NCBI GenBank assembly: GCA_963716735.1
Contig: OY970321.1
Coordinates: 1,116,001 to 1,180,000 of the forward strand
DNA from: VRUE01 sp963716735
GTDB lineage: Bacteria; Actinomycetota; Thermoleophilia; Solirubrobacterales; 70-9
Direction: 5' to 3'
DNA: 64,000 nucleotides
The number at the start of each line of letters is the position of its first letter. Within the stretch, counting starts at the first letter, position 1. Both the position numbers and the translations under genes were made by a program. Positions 41,985 to 49,255 of the stretch are shown here, in pieces. The notes below the pieces were generated by a model. The model did no database searches, had not been told where the DNA came from, and worked only from the letters and a program-made list of their open reading frames with translations.

Positions 41985-41998
41985 AAAGGCTTAAAACC
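41969..41998 (+). terminator. hairpin at the end of sufS
   Basis: GGTTTT-CG-GCCTTT-AA-AAAGGC-TT-AAAACC, a near-perfect palindrome that includes the sufS stop codon. As there is no following U-run it may terminate in both directions or protect the 3' end. Confidence 0.5.
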
Positions 41999-42286
41999 GC
42001 AAAGAAGTTACCTAGTGATCATTGATTGCTGTCGAAAAAGTCACTCGAATAGTGCGTATGGACGCCTGGCGCACCAGGACTAAGACTTAACCCAGCACTC
42101 AGATCGGCAAGACTGCCTACATCCCGTCGCACCAAAATGGACGGAGCGGGCGGACATACGCCCCGGGCGGCGGGTCATATCCGTCGCCCGGGGCCTCGGC
42201 ACAGGAGGTGCAACTCCCATGCACTGCGAAGTTAGCTCCCCGGGCAGCGAGTCGCTAAACCTCAACCACCACGACAGGGGCGGGAA
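41999..42286 (+). other. intergenic region before the winged-helix gene
   Basis: About 290 bases without a long gene. It holds a GC hairpin at 42160-42194, a strong AGGAGGTG (42203-42210) and a 23-codon open frame (42219-42290). The part from 42000 to 42150 is relatively AT-rich and probably contains the promoter, but no convincing -35/-10 pair stands out. Confidence 0.5.
42160..42194 (+). promoter_or_regulatory. GC-rich leader hairpin
   Basis: GCCCCGGGCG (42160-42169) is perfectly complementary to CGCCCGGGGC (42185-42194), with further CGG/CCG pairing inside the loop. It ends nine bases before the AGGAGGTG ribosome site of the small open frame, so it could control translation of that frame and the coupled downstream gene. 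Confidence 0.5.
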
Positions 42287-42290
42287 ATGA
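42219..42290 (+). CDS. 23-residue leader peptide, coupled to the winged-helix gene
   Basis: ATG preceded at eight bases by AGGAGGTG, the best ribosome site in the area. Peptide MHCEVSSPGSESLNLNHHDR GGK (broken for length), ending at a TGA that overlaps the ATG of the winged-helix gene (AAATGA). The layout is that of a translated leader or coupling peptide; no homologue is known to me. Confidence 0.5.
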   Translation: MHCEVSSPGSESLNLNHHDRGGK

Positions 42291-42559
42291 CAAGCGGGGA
42301 AGTCCCGGATGGATTCTGGGCACTGCTCGCCGTTCGTCTTCTCCATCCTTTCCAGGTACAGATCATCGAAGCGATGGCGTGGATCGACCAACCGCTGTCG
42401 GCATCAGAGCTGGTCCAGGTCTTCCACCGCGAACAGCGCCTCTCGGCGATCGCCTACCACGTTCGCCGCCTGGATTCGATCGGCGCGCTGAGGCCGGCGG
42501 GGCGACGCCACCCGCGACGGGGCTCGGAGGAAAAGCTCTACCGGCTGAACTTCCAGTGA
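42287..42559 (+). CDS. small winged-helix (ArsR-like) regulator
   Basis: 90 residues: LLHPFQVQIIEAMAWIDQPL, SASELVQVFHREQRLSAIAY, HVRRLDSIGALRPAG, a winged-helix core, and a basic tail. No metal-binding cysteines. Its own start has no ribosome site and relies on coupling to the leader peptide. It lies between sufS and sufU, but a role in Fe-S control is only suggested by position. Related in pattern to the winged-helix proteins at 59.5-63.4 kb. Confidence 0.75.
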   Translation: MTSGEVPDGFWALLAVRLLHPFQVQIIEAMAWIDQPLSASELVQVFHREQRLSAIAYHVRRLDSIGALRPAGRRHPRRGSEEKLYRLNFQ

Positions 42560-42593
42560 GGGGCGCGCCGGGTCGCTTCGCTAGCCTCGGGGC

Positions 42594-43028
42594 ATGGACG
42601 AGCTATACCGCGAGCAGATCCTCGAGCACTACAAGCGGCCGCATAACTTCGGCCGGATCGAGAGCCCCGACCTCGAGTTCGAGGACACGAACCCCTTCTG
42701 CGGCGACGAGCAGCATGTGACGATCCGGTTGGACGAGGACGGGCGGGTGGCGGAAATCGCCTTCGAGGGCCAGGGCTGCGCGATCTCGACCGCCGCCACG
42801 TTGTTGCTCACCGACGAGCTGGTCGGCAAGACGCGCGAGGAGCTGTTGCGACTGCCTAAGGAGTACGTGCTCGACCTGCTCGGCATCGAGATCTCCGCGA
42901 CGCGGATGAAGTGCGCGATGCTCGGGCTCAAGGTGGTCAAGAGCGCCGGTCTCGGCCAGCCCGCCGAATGGGAGGACGAGGGCGAGACGGGCGACCCCGC
43001 GGAAGCGACCGCCGACCTGAGTCCCTAG
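42594..43028 (+). CDS. sufU: SufU Fe-S assembly sulfur acceptor
   Basis: 144 residues. YREQILEHYKRPHNFGRIES, zinc/sulfur ligands in NPFCGDE, GQGCAISTAATLLL and MKCAMLGLKVV. The GRxxxP-type insertion between second and third cysteine segments favours SufU over IscU. Zinc protein that accepts sulfur from SufS. Ends convergent with the MMPL gene, overlapping by four bases. Confidence 0.94.
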   Translation: MDELYREQILEHYKRPHNFGRIESPDLEFEDTNPFCGDEQHVTIRLDEDGRVAEIAFEGQGCAISTAATLLLTDELVGKTREELLRLPKEYVLDLLGIEISATRMKCAMLGLKVVKSAGLGQPAEWEDEGETGDPAEATADLSP

Positions 43029-45226
43029 GCCCTGCTGGGCCACCAGGTGCGCTCACCGAGCAGGTAGGTGATCGCGGGGATCAGCAGCGCCCTGACCACG
43101 AAGGTGTCGAGCAGGACGCCGATCGCCACCGTCGCACCGATCTGCACCAGCTGCTCGAGCGGCAGCAGGGTCAGCGTCGCGAAGGTCCCGGCGAGGATCA
43201 CGCCGGCCCCGGTGACGACGCCGCCGGTGTTCTCGAGGGCGACGAGGACTCCCTCCCGCGTGCCGCGCACCGCGGCCTCCTCGCGCGCCCGAGTCATCAG
43301 GAAGATGTTGTAGTCGACCCCCAGGGCGACGAGGAAGATGAACGACATCAGGACCAGGTTGAAGGCGATCCCGGTGGCCGCAAAGACAAAGGTGGCGAGG
43401 CCCAGGGTCGCGGCGAACGAGGCGACGACGGTGGCGATCAGGTACGCCGGCGCGACGAGAGCGCGCAGAACGAGGATGAGGATCATGCCGACGACGAGCA
43501 GGACGAGCGGCACTATCAGCCGGGTGTCGCGGGTGTTGGCCTGCTCGACGTCGTAGTTCTCGGCCGGGATCCCGCCGACGAGCGCGCTCGGCGCGACTTC
43601 GTCCAACTTGTCGCGGATCTCCTCGACAGCCGCGGCCGCATCGCCGGAGTAGGGATTCCCCCGCAGGACGATCGTCAGCACCGCCTCGTCGGAGCCCGGC
43701 GACGGCGGGACGGGCAGGGTCAGCTTGACCGTGGATAGATCTTTCAGCCCCCGCAACGCCGGCGGCACCTGTTCGACGTCGACCACCGCGGTCAGCGGCG
43801 AGCCGAGGCCGGGCGGGAAGTGTTCATCGAGGACCTTGGTCCCGGTGGCGGATTCGGTCGCGCCGATCTCCCCCTGTCCGAAGCCGATCGTGTCGTGGCC
43901 GGCCAGATTCCCCAGCGCGAGCAGCGCCAACACGGCGAGCACCGTGGCGACGATCGTCCGCGGCCGCCGACGGACGAGGTCCGCCACCCGACGCCAGCGA
44001 TAGCCGGCCGCGGTAGAGGTTTGGGTCGATATGGGACCCAAACCTCGACCGCGCGAGGCGCCGCCGAGCGCATCGGTGGCATTGCCGGCGGGGGCGGCCG
44101 GCCAGAAGGCCCGCTCGCCGAGCAGGGCGAGCAGCGCCGGCAGCAACGTGAACGAGGCGACGAGCATCGTGGCGACGCCGATCGCGAGGATCGGGCCGAG
44201 CCAGCGGGTCGACTCCAGCTCTGCGACCAGGAGGACAAGCATCGCCGCGATCACCGTTCCGGCCGAGGCGGCTATCGCCGGCGCGCTCTCGCGCAGAGCG
44301 GTGGGCAACGCCTCGCCCGGCTCCCGTCCGGCGCCGAGCTCCTCGCGGTAACGGTGCACCAGCAGCAGCGAGTAGTCGGTGCCCGCGCCGAAGATCAGCA
44401 CCAGGAGCAGCATCGTGCCCTCGGTGTTGACGGTGATCAGCCCTGCATCGATCAGCAGGTAGACGATGCCGGTGGCGACCAGGTAGGCGGCGCCGACCAC
44501 GAGCAAAGGCAGCAGCGCCAGGATCGGGGCCCGATAGACGAGCAGGAGCAAGACGAGAACCAGGCTGAGCGTCGCGAGCAGCAAGGTCCGACCGGCGTCG
44601 TCGGCGACGCGCTCGAGGTCCGCCGCGATGCCGCCGGGCCCGGTCACATAGGAGTGCAGGCCGGCGACGCGGTGCGCCGCGAGATAGACCCGGATCTTGT
44701 GGACTCCGCGGGCGATGGCGCCGCGGTCGTCGGCGTCGATCGCCAACCCGACCAGCGCCGCTTCGCCATCGCGGGAGATCGGGCCGATCCCGTGTGCGAT
44801 CCGCGCAACCCGCCCCAGCGGTCCCCCGGTGCCTTCCGAGTAGGGCGCAAAGACCGGCGTCGCACCGACGAGGCCGAGGCCTTCGAGGCCGCGGCCGAGC
44901 TTTCCGATCGAGTTCAGGTCTGCATTGGTGAGGCCGCCCTCGCGATCGAAGACGATCAGGACCGGGACGTCGTTACCGCCCCTGTAGTTGCGCTGGAGCG
45001 CCTCGACGACGCGGGTCGATTCGGAGTTCGAGGGCAGGTAGCTGCTCTGCCCGGCGGCGGTCACGTCGCCGAGATGGGCATGGGCGAAGAGGCCGGCGAG
45101 ACCGAGCGGAACCCAGACCAGCACCGCCAGCCAGCGTCCGCGCGGGCTGGCGATGACCGCGGCGAGGCGCTCGAGCGTGCGAGTCACGGCGCGGAAGCCT
45201 ATTCGGCCCCCACGCCGTTTCCCCAT
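43025..45226 (-). CDS. MMPL-family (RND-like) membrane transporter
   Basis: 733 residues with two homologous halves of about six membrane segments: large extracytoplasmic loop after helix 1, GAGTDYSLLLVHRYREEL in the first half and LGVDYNIFLMTRAREEA in the second (GxxxDY/VDYN proton-relay motifs). MMPL proteins export lipids or small molecules. The linker before RRVADLVRRRPRT contains RGRGLGPISTQTSTA, encoded by palindromic repeat copy B. An inner GTG at 45187 is an alternative start. 15 bases after the VOC gene. Confidence 0.9.
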   Translation of the reverse strand: MGKRRGGRIGFRAVTRTLERLAAVIASPRGRWLAVLVWVPLGLAGLFAHAHLGDVTAAGQSSYLPSNSESTRVVEALQRNYRGGNDVPVLIVFDREGGLTNADLNSIGKLGRGLEGLGLVGATPVFAPYSEGTGGPLGRVARIAHGIGPISRDGEAALVGLAIDADDRGAIARGVHKIRVYLAAHRVAGLHSYVTGPGGIAADLERVADDAGRTLLLATLSLVLVLLLLVYRAPILALLPLLVVGAAYLVATGIVYLLIDAGLITVNTEGTMLLLVLIFGAGTDYSLLLVHRYREELGAGREPGEALPTALRESAPAIAASAGTVIAAMLVLLVAELESTRWLGPILAIGVATMLVASFTLLPALLALLGERAFWPAAPAGNATDALGGASRGRGLGPISTQTSTAAGYRWRRVADLVRRRPRTIVATVLAVLALLALGNLAGHDTIGFGQGEIGATESATGTKVLDEHFPPGLGSPLTAVVDVEQVPPALRGLKDLSTVKLTLPVPPSPGSDEAVLTIVLRGNPYSGDAAAAVEEIRDKLDEVAPSALVGGIPAENYDVEQANTRDTRLIVPLVLLVVGMILILVLRALVAPAYLIATVVASFAATLGLATFVFAATGIAFNLVLMSFIFLVALGVDYNIFLMTRAREEAAVRGTREGVLVALENTGGVVTGAGVILAGTFATLTLLPLEQLVQIGATVAIGVLLDTFVVRALLIPAITYLLGERTWWPSRA
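44009..44053. repeat. palindromic repeat element, copy B (inside the MMPL gene)
   Basis: 45-bp palindrome: GCGGTAGAGGTTTGGGTC and GACCCAAACCTCGACCGC flank GATATGG. 37 of 43 central bases match copy A at 12169-12211. It lies in frame within the MMPL gene, in the linker between the two transmembrane halves, adding about 15 residues without disrupting the frame. Confidence 0.75.
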
Positions 45227-45241
45227 TTCCGCCCCGGCGCC

Positions 45242-46030
45242 CTAGGGGGCTGGCTGGTTGAGCGCGATCACGGCAAAGCTGGCGCCGTGCGGGTCGGTGA
45301 GGATCGCGAAGCGTCCGGCTGGGACTTCCATCGGCTCGACCATCACGCTGCCACCGGCGCCCTGGGCCTGCTCGACCGCCGCATCGGTGTCCTCGACCGC
45401 AAAGTAGACCTGCCAGTGGGCCGGTACCTGCTCGGGCACTCCGCGAGCGCCCATGTCGAACATCCCGCCGACCATCTCGCCTCTCAGCTTCAACGTCGTG
45501 TAGGTCCCCATCTCCCCCATGTCGTCGTCTTGGAAGTCCCAACCGAAGACGGCGCCGTAGAAGGCCTTGGCGGCCTCGGGGTCGCGGGTGTTGAGCTCGT
45601 TCCACGCGAGGGCGCCGGGCTCGTTGACGATTTCCGCACCGACGAAGGTGCCCGGCTGCCAAATTCCGACCACAGCGCCGGTCGGATCGACGAAGACCGC
45701 CATCCGTCCGAGGTCCATCACGTCCATTGGCTCGACCATCACCGTGCCGCCCGACTCCTTCACCTTCACCGTGGTCGCGTCGGCGTCCTCGACCGAGATG
45801 TAGCTGCTCCAGACGACCGGCTGGCCTTCCTGCATCAGCGGCATCATCCCTGCGACCGGCTTGCCGCCTTTCATCGCCTGGCGGTAGCCACCGGTCTGCT
45901 CGGCGTTCTCGGACTCGGGAACGTCCCAGCCGAATAGCGCCGCGTAGAAATCGACTGACGCCTCCAGGTCCGGAGATCCCAGGTCGACCCAACAGGGGGT
46001 CCCGGGCTCATAGCTGGCTTTCTCGCTCAT
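45242..46030 (-). CDS. VOC-superfamily (glyoxalase-like) protein, two domains
   Basis: 262 residues, two tandem VOC modules: first PCWVDLGSPDLEASVDFYAA (residues 12-120), second LAWNELNTRDPEAAKAFYGA (residues 140-255). Each has the beta-alpha-beta-beta-beta layout with FYxxxFGWD. Members are dioxygenases, glyoxalases or antibiotic-binding proteins; metal ligands are not obvious, so function is open. GAGGAAGG before the ATG; divergent from the Rieske gene. Confidence 0.88.
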   Translation of the reverse strand: MSEKASYEPGTPCWVDLGSPDLEASVDFYAALFGWDVPESENAEQTGGYRQAMKGGKPVAGMMPLMQEGQPVVWSSYISVEDADATTVKVKESGGTVMVEPMDVMDLGRMAVFVDPTGAVVGIWQPGTFVGAEIVNEPGALAWNELNTRDPEAAKAFYGAVFGWDFQDDDMGEMGTYTTLKLRGEMVGGMFDMGARGVPEQVPAHWQVYFAVEDTDAAVEQAQGAGGSVMVEPMEVPAGRFAILTDPHGASFAVIALNQPAP

Positions 46031-46049
46031 GGTCGCCTTCCTCTAAAAT

Positions 46050-46073
46050 CCGACTGGATAGGTAGGATTAAGT
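46050..46073 (+). promoter_or_regulatory. candidate Rrf2 site at the Rieske-sufB-sufD unit
   Basis: CCGAC (46050-46054), eight bases, TAGGATT (46063-46069), then AAGT; identical spacing to 39404-39428. ATCC-GACT-GGAT is also a small palindrome here. The Rieske ATG is 43 bases downstream. Confidence 0.5.
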
Positions 46074-46115
46074 TTCAACCCGCACGAAGCACCCTCGGAG
46101 GCTAGCGTCTCGCCC

Positions 46116-46442
46116 ATGACCGACACCGCTGGAATCACTATCTCCGTCTGCCCGCTTACCGAGCTCGAGCCCGGCGGCATGCGCCTGGTCGAGCACGACG
46201 GGGTCAAGATCGGCGTGTTCAACTGCGACGGGACGCTGTACGCGATCGAGGATCGCTGCTCCCACGATGACGGGCCGCTCGCCGAGGGCGAGTTCAGCGC
46301 CGAGGCCTGCACCGTCGAGTGCCCCCGCCACGGCTCGCTCTTCGACCTGACCACCGGCAGGCCGAAGACGCTCCCCGCCTATGCTCCGGTTAGGACGTTC
46401 GCGGCATCCGTCGTCGACGACAACATCGTCCTGGAGGTCTGA
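46116..46442 (+). CDS. Rieske [2Fe-2S] ferredoxin-like protein
   Basis: 108 residues, NirD/biphenyl-ferredoxin type. Cluster ligands CSH (DRCSHDDGPL) and CPRHG (VECPRHGSLFDL). A small soluble electron carrier. Placed 6 bases before sufB, as in many actinobacterial suf operons, suggesting an accessory role in cluster assembly. Confidence 0.93.
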   Translation: MTDTAGITISVCPLTELEPGGMRLVEHDGVKIGVFNCDGTLYAIEDRCSHDDGPLAEGEFSAEACTVECPRHGSLFDLTTGRPKTLPAYAPVRTFAASVVDDNIVLEV

Positions 46443-46448
46443 TCGAAC

Positions 46449-47882
46449 ATGGCAACGCCTGAGGCAGTAGCAGAGAAAAAAGAGCTCGCCGGCATCAACG
46501 CCGACTACAAGGAGAAGTTCGGCTTTCACGATCCTGAGAGCGGCTACGCCTATAAAGCGCCCAAGGGCCTCTCGCGCGAGGTAGTCGAATCGATCTCTGA
46601 CTACAAGGACGAGCCGCAGTGGATGCGCGACTTCCGGCTGAAGTCGCTCGAACACTTCTACTCGCGCCCGACCCCGACCTGGGGCGGCAACCTCGGTCAG
46701 ATCGACTTCGACGACATCCACTACTTCGTCCGCGCCTCCGAGAAGAACAGCCGCGACTGGAGCGAGGTCCCGGACGACATCAAAAACACCTTCGACCGGC
46801 TCGGTATCCCCGAGGCGGAGCGCAAATTCCTCTCCGGGGTCGGCGCCCAGTACGAGTCCGAGGTCGTCTACCACCAGGTCAACGAGAAGCTCGAGGCCCA
46901 GGGCGTGATTTTCACCGACATGGACACGGCGCTGCGCGAGCACGAGGATCTGGTCCGCGAGTACTGGGCGACGATCATCCCCGCCAACGACAACAAACTG
47001 GCGGCGCTCAACTCGGCCGTCTGGTCGGGCGGCTCCTTCGTCTACGTACCCGCCGGGGTCAAGGTGGAGATGCCGCTGCAGGCCTACTTCCGCATCAACA
47101 CCGAGAACATGGGCCAGTTCGAGCGCACGCTGATCATCTGCGAGGAGGGCGCCGACGTCCACTACATCGAGGGCTGCACGGCGCCGGTCTACTCGACCGA
47201 CTCGCTGCACTCCGCGGTGGTCGAGATAGTCGCCAAGCCGAGCTCGCGGGTCCGCTACACGACCGTGCAGAACTGGTCGCAGAACGTCTTCAACCTGGTC
47301 ACCAAGCGCGCCGTCGCCCACGAGAAGGCGACGATGGAGTGGGTCGACTGCAACCTCGGCTCGAAGTTGACGATGAAGTACCCGTCGATCTACCTGCTCG
47401 GGCCCGAAGCGCACGGCGAGATCCTCTCGATCGCCTTCGCCGGCGACGGCCAGCACCAGGATGCCGGCGGCAAGATCATCCACGCGGCGCCGCGCACCTC
47501 GTCCTCGATCTTCTCCAAGTCGATCTCCAAGGACGGCGGACGAGCGACCTACCGCGGCCTGCTCGAAGTCGCCGACGGGGCGACGGAGTCGCGCTCCAAG
47601 GTGGTCTGCGACGCGCTGCTGCTCGACGAGGACTCGCGCTCGGACACCTACCCGACGATCCGGATCGACGAGAACGACGCCGACGTCGGCCACGAGGCGA
47701 CCGTCTCGAAAATCGGCGACGAGCAGATCTTCTACCTGCAGAGCCACGGGCTCGACGAGGAAGAGGCCTCGAAGATGATCGTCAACGGCTTCATCGAGCC
47801 GGTCACCAAAGAGCTGCCGATGGAGTACGCGGTCGAGCTCAACCGGTTGATCGAGCTGCAGATGGAGGGCTCCATTGGCTGA
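46449..47882 (+). CDS. sufB: SufB Fe-S scaffold subunit
   Basis: 477 residues, full length. HDPESGYAYKAPKGLSREVV, FYSRPTPTWGG, the beta-helix core VYVPAGVKVEMPLQAYFRIN, and ESRSKVVCDALLLDEDSRSD with the conserved cysteine and TYPTIRIDE. Assembles [4Fe-4S] clusters in the SufBCD complex. ATG; overlaps sufD by 8 bases. Confidence 0.97.
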   Translation: MATPEAVAEKKELAGINADYKEKFGFHDPESGYAYKAPKGLSREVVESISDYKDEPQWMRDFRLKSLEHFYSRPTPTWGGNLGQIDFDDIHYFVRASEKNSRDWSEVPDDIKNTFDRLGIPEAERKFLSGVGAQYESEVVYHQVNEKLEAQGVIFTDMDTALREHEDLVREYWATIIPANDNKLAALNSAVWSGGSFVYVPAGVKVEMPLQAYFRINTENMGQFERTLIICEEGADVHYIEGCTAPVYSTDSLHSAVVEIVAKPSSRVRYTTVQNWSQNVFNLVTKRAVAHEKATMEWVDCNLGSKLTMKYPSIYLLGPEAHGEILSIAFAGDGQHQDAGGKIIHAAPRTSSSIFSKSISKDGGRATYRGLLEVADGATESRSKVVCDALLLDEDSRSDTYPTIRIDENDADVGHEATVSKIGDEQIFYLQSHGLDEEEASKMIVNGFIEPVTKELPMEYAVELNRLIELQMEGSIG

Positions 47883-49035
47883 GGTGGCAACCGAGCCCGC
47901 GTGGTTGGACGAGAGGCGCCGGCGTGGCGCCTCTCTCGCGCAGAGCCTCCCCCTTCCCGATCAAAAAGCGAAGGGGTGGGAATTCACCGACCTCGCGGCG
48001 CTCGACCTCGACGCCTACGTGGAGGTCGAGCCGGCCGGTGCGATCGAGGGCGCCGAGGGGGCGACGGTGCTTTCGCTCACTGCCGCACTGGAGAGCCACG
48101 ACGAGCTGCTGCACGAAAAGCTCGGCTCGCTGGTCCCGAGCGAGGATCCGTTCGTGGCCCGCAACGAGGCCGGCTGGCGTGACGGGGTCCTGGTTCACGT
48201 GCCCGCCGGGGTCAAGGTCACCGAGCCGATCAAGATCGAGCTGCCGCTCGACGAGAACGGCGCCGCGGTCGCCTGGCGCACCCTGATTGTGCTCGAGGAG
48301 GGCGCTGAGGCCGAGGTTTGGGAGCACAGCGGCTCAGCCGGCGATGAGAGCGACGCCCTGCTCAACACGGTGGTCGAGCTCCATGTGGGACAGGCGGCGA
48401 CGCTGCGTTACGTCTCCACTCAAGACATCTCAGAGCGCGCCTGGATCTTCTCCAGCCAGCGCGCCCAGGTGGAGCGCGACGGCCGCCTCGACTGGACCGC
48501 GCTGGGCTTCGGCTCGGCGCGAGGCAAGGTGCGGATGGAGACCAAGCTCGCCGGCCCGGGCTCCGAGGCGCGGGTGACCGGCGGCTATGCCAGCGGACCG
48601 GGGCAACACCTCGACTACGACACCACGCAGGAGCACGCCGCGCCGAACACCTTCTCCGACCTCGCCTTCCGCGGCGTTCTCGCCGCCGGCTCGACCGCCG
48701 TGTGGCGGGGGATGATCCGAGTCGATCCCGGCGCGCAGAACACCGACGCCTTCCAGGAGAGCCGCAACCTGCTGCTCTCCACCGACGCACACGCCGACGC
48801 GATCCCCGGCCTGGAGATCGAAGCCGACGACGTGCGCTGCACGCACGCCGCCGCGATCGCCCAGATCGACAAGGACCAGCTCTTCTACTTGACCTCCCGT
48901 GGGCTCGACCCGGCGGCGGCCAAGCAGCTGATCATCGAGGGCTTCCTCGAGTCCCTGGTCGAACGCCTCGCCGAGGGCCCCGTGCGCGACGAGGTCTCAG
49001 CGGCGCTGGAGCGCCGTCTCGCCGAGATCCTCTAA
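47875..49035 (+). CDS. sufD: SufD Fe-S assembly subunit
   Basis: 386 residues, TTG start overlapping the end of sufB. N-terminal helical part (LPDQKAKGWEFTDLAALDLD), beta-helix core (VLVHVPAGVKVTEPIKIELP), C-terminal SRNLLLSTDAHADAIPGLEI and CTHAAAIAQIDKDQLFYLTS. Partner of SufB and SufC. Confidence 0.95.
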   Translation: MAEVATEPAWLDERRRRGASLAQSLPLPDQKAKGWEFTDLAALDLDAYVEVEPAGAIEGAEGATVLSLTAALESHDELLHEKLGSLVPSEDPFVARNEAGWRDGVLVHVPAGVKVTEPIKIELPLDENGAAVAWRTLIVLEEGAEAEVWEHSGSAGDESDALLNTVVELHVGQAATLRYVSTQDISERAWIFSSQRAQVERDGRLDWTALGFGSARGKVRMETKLAGPGSEARVTGGYASGPGQHLDYDTTQEHAAPNTFSDLAFRGVLAAGSTAVWRGMIRVDPGAQNTDAFQESRNLLLSTDAHADAIPGLEIEADDVRCTHAAAIAQIDKDQLFYLTSRGLDPAAAKQLIIEGFLESLVERLAEGPVRDEVSAALERRLAEIL

Positions 49036-49255
49036 CGGCACCGGCACCAATATGCATCGAGGCCACCGGGTGGCTGATATGTCCGGTGACCTCGATGCTT
49101 GCTTCTTGCCTATGGGGAGGGAAACGGTAAATCAGTGATTCGCAACTTCAAATCCAGTCAACCATCCTGACTACACCACAGCATCAGTAGAAAACCGATA
49201 GATGTCGGTAGCCAACCCCGTATTTACCCGTAAATCGCGGCTTTAGAACCTGTTC
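49036..49255 (+). other. intergenic region after sufD
   Basis: 220 bases between convergent genes. Apart from the hairpin at 49054-49098 it is AT-richer than its surroundings and holds no recognisable gene or RNA. Confidence 0.4.
49054..49098 (+). terminator. hairpin terminator of the Rieske-sufB-sufD unit
   Basis: GCATCGAGG (49054-49062) pairs with CCTCGATGC (49090-49098) and CACCGG (49064-49069) with CCGGTG (49083-49088): a 15-bp stem with one mismatch. TTGCTTCTTGCC follows, a weak U-rich tail. Confidence 0.6.

Noticed and set aside
46068..47747. 559-codon minus-strand frame opposite the Rieske and sufB genes
   Set aside because: It mirrors sufB codon periodicity; SufB is certain on the plus strand.
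49054..49098. sufD terminator as a third copy of the palindromic repeat
   Set aside because: It shares only TCGAGG/CCTCGA arms with copies A and B; its inner sequence and length differ, so it is better read as an ordinary terminator.
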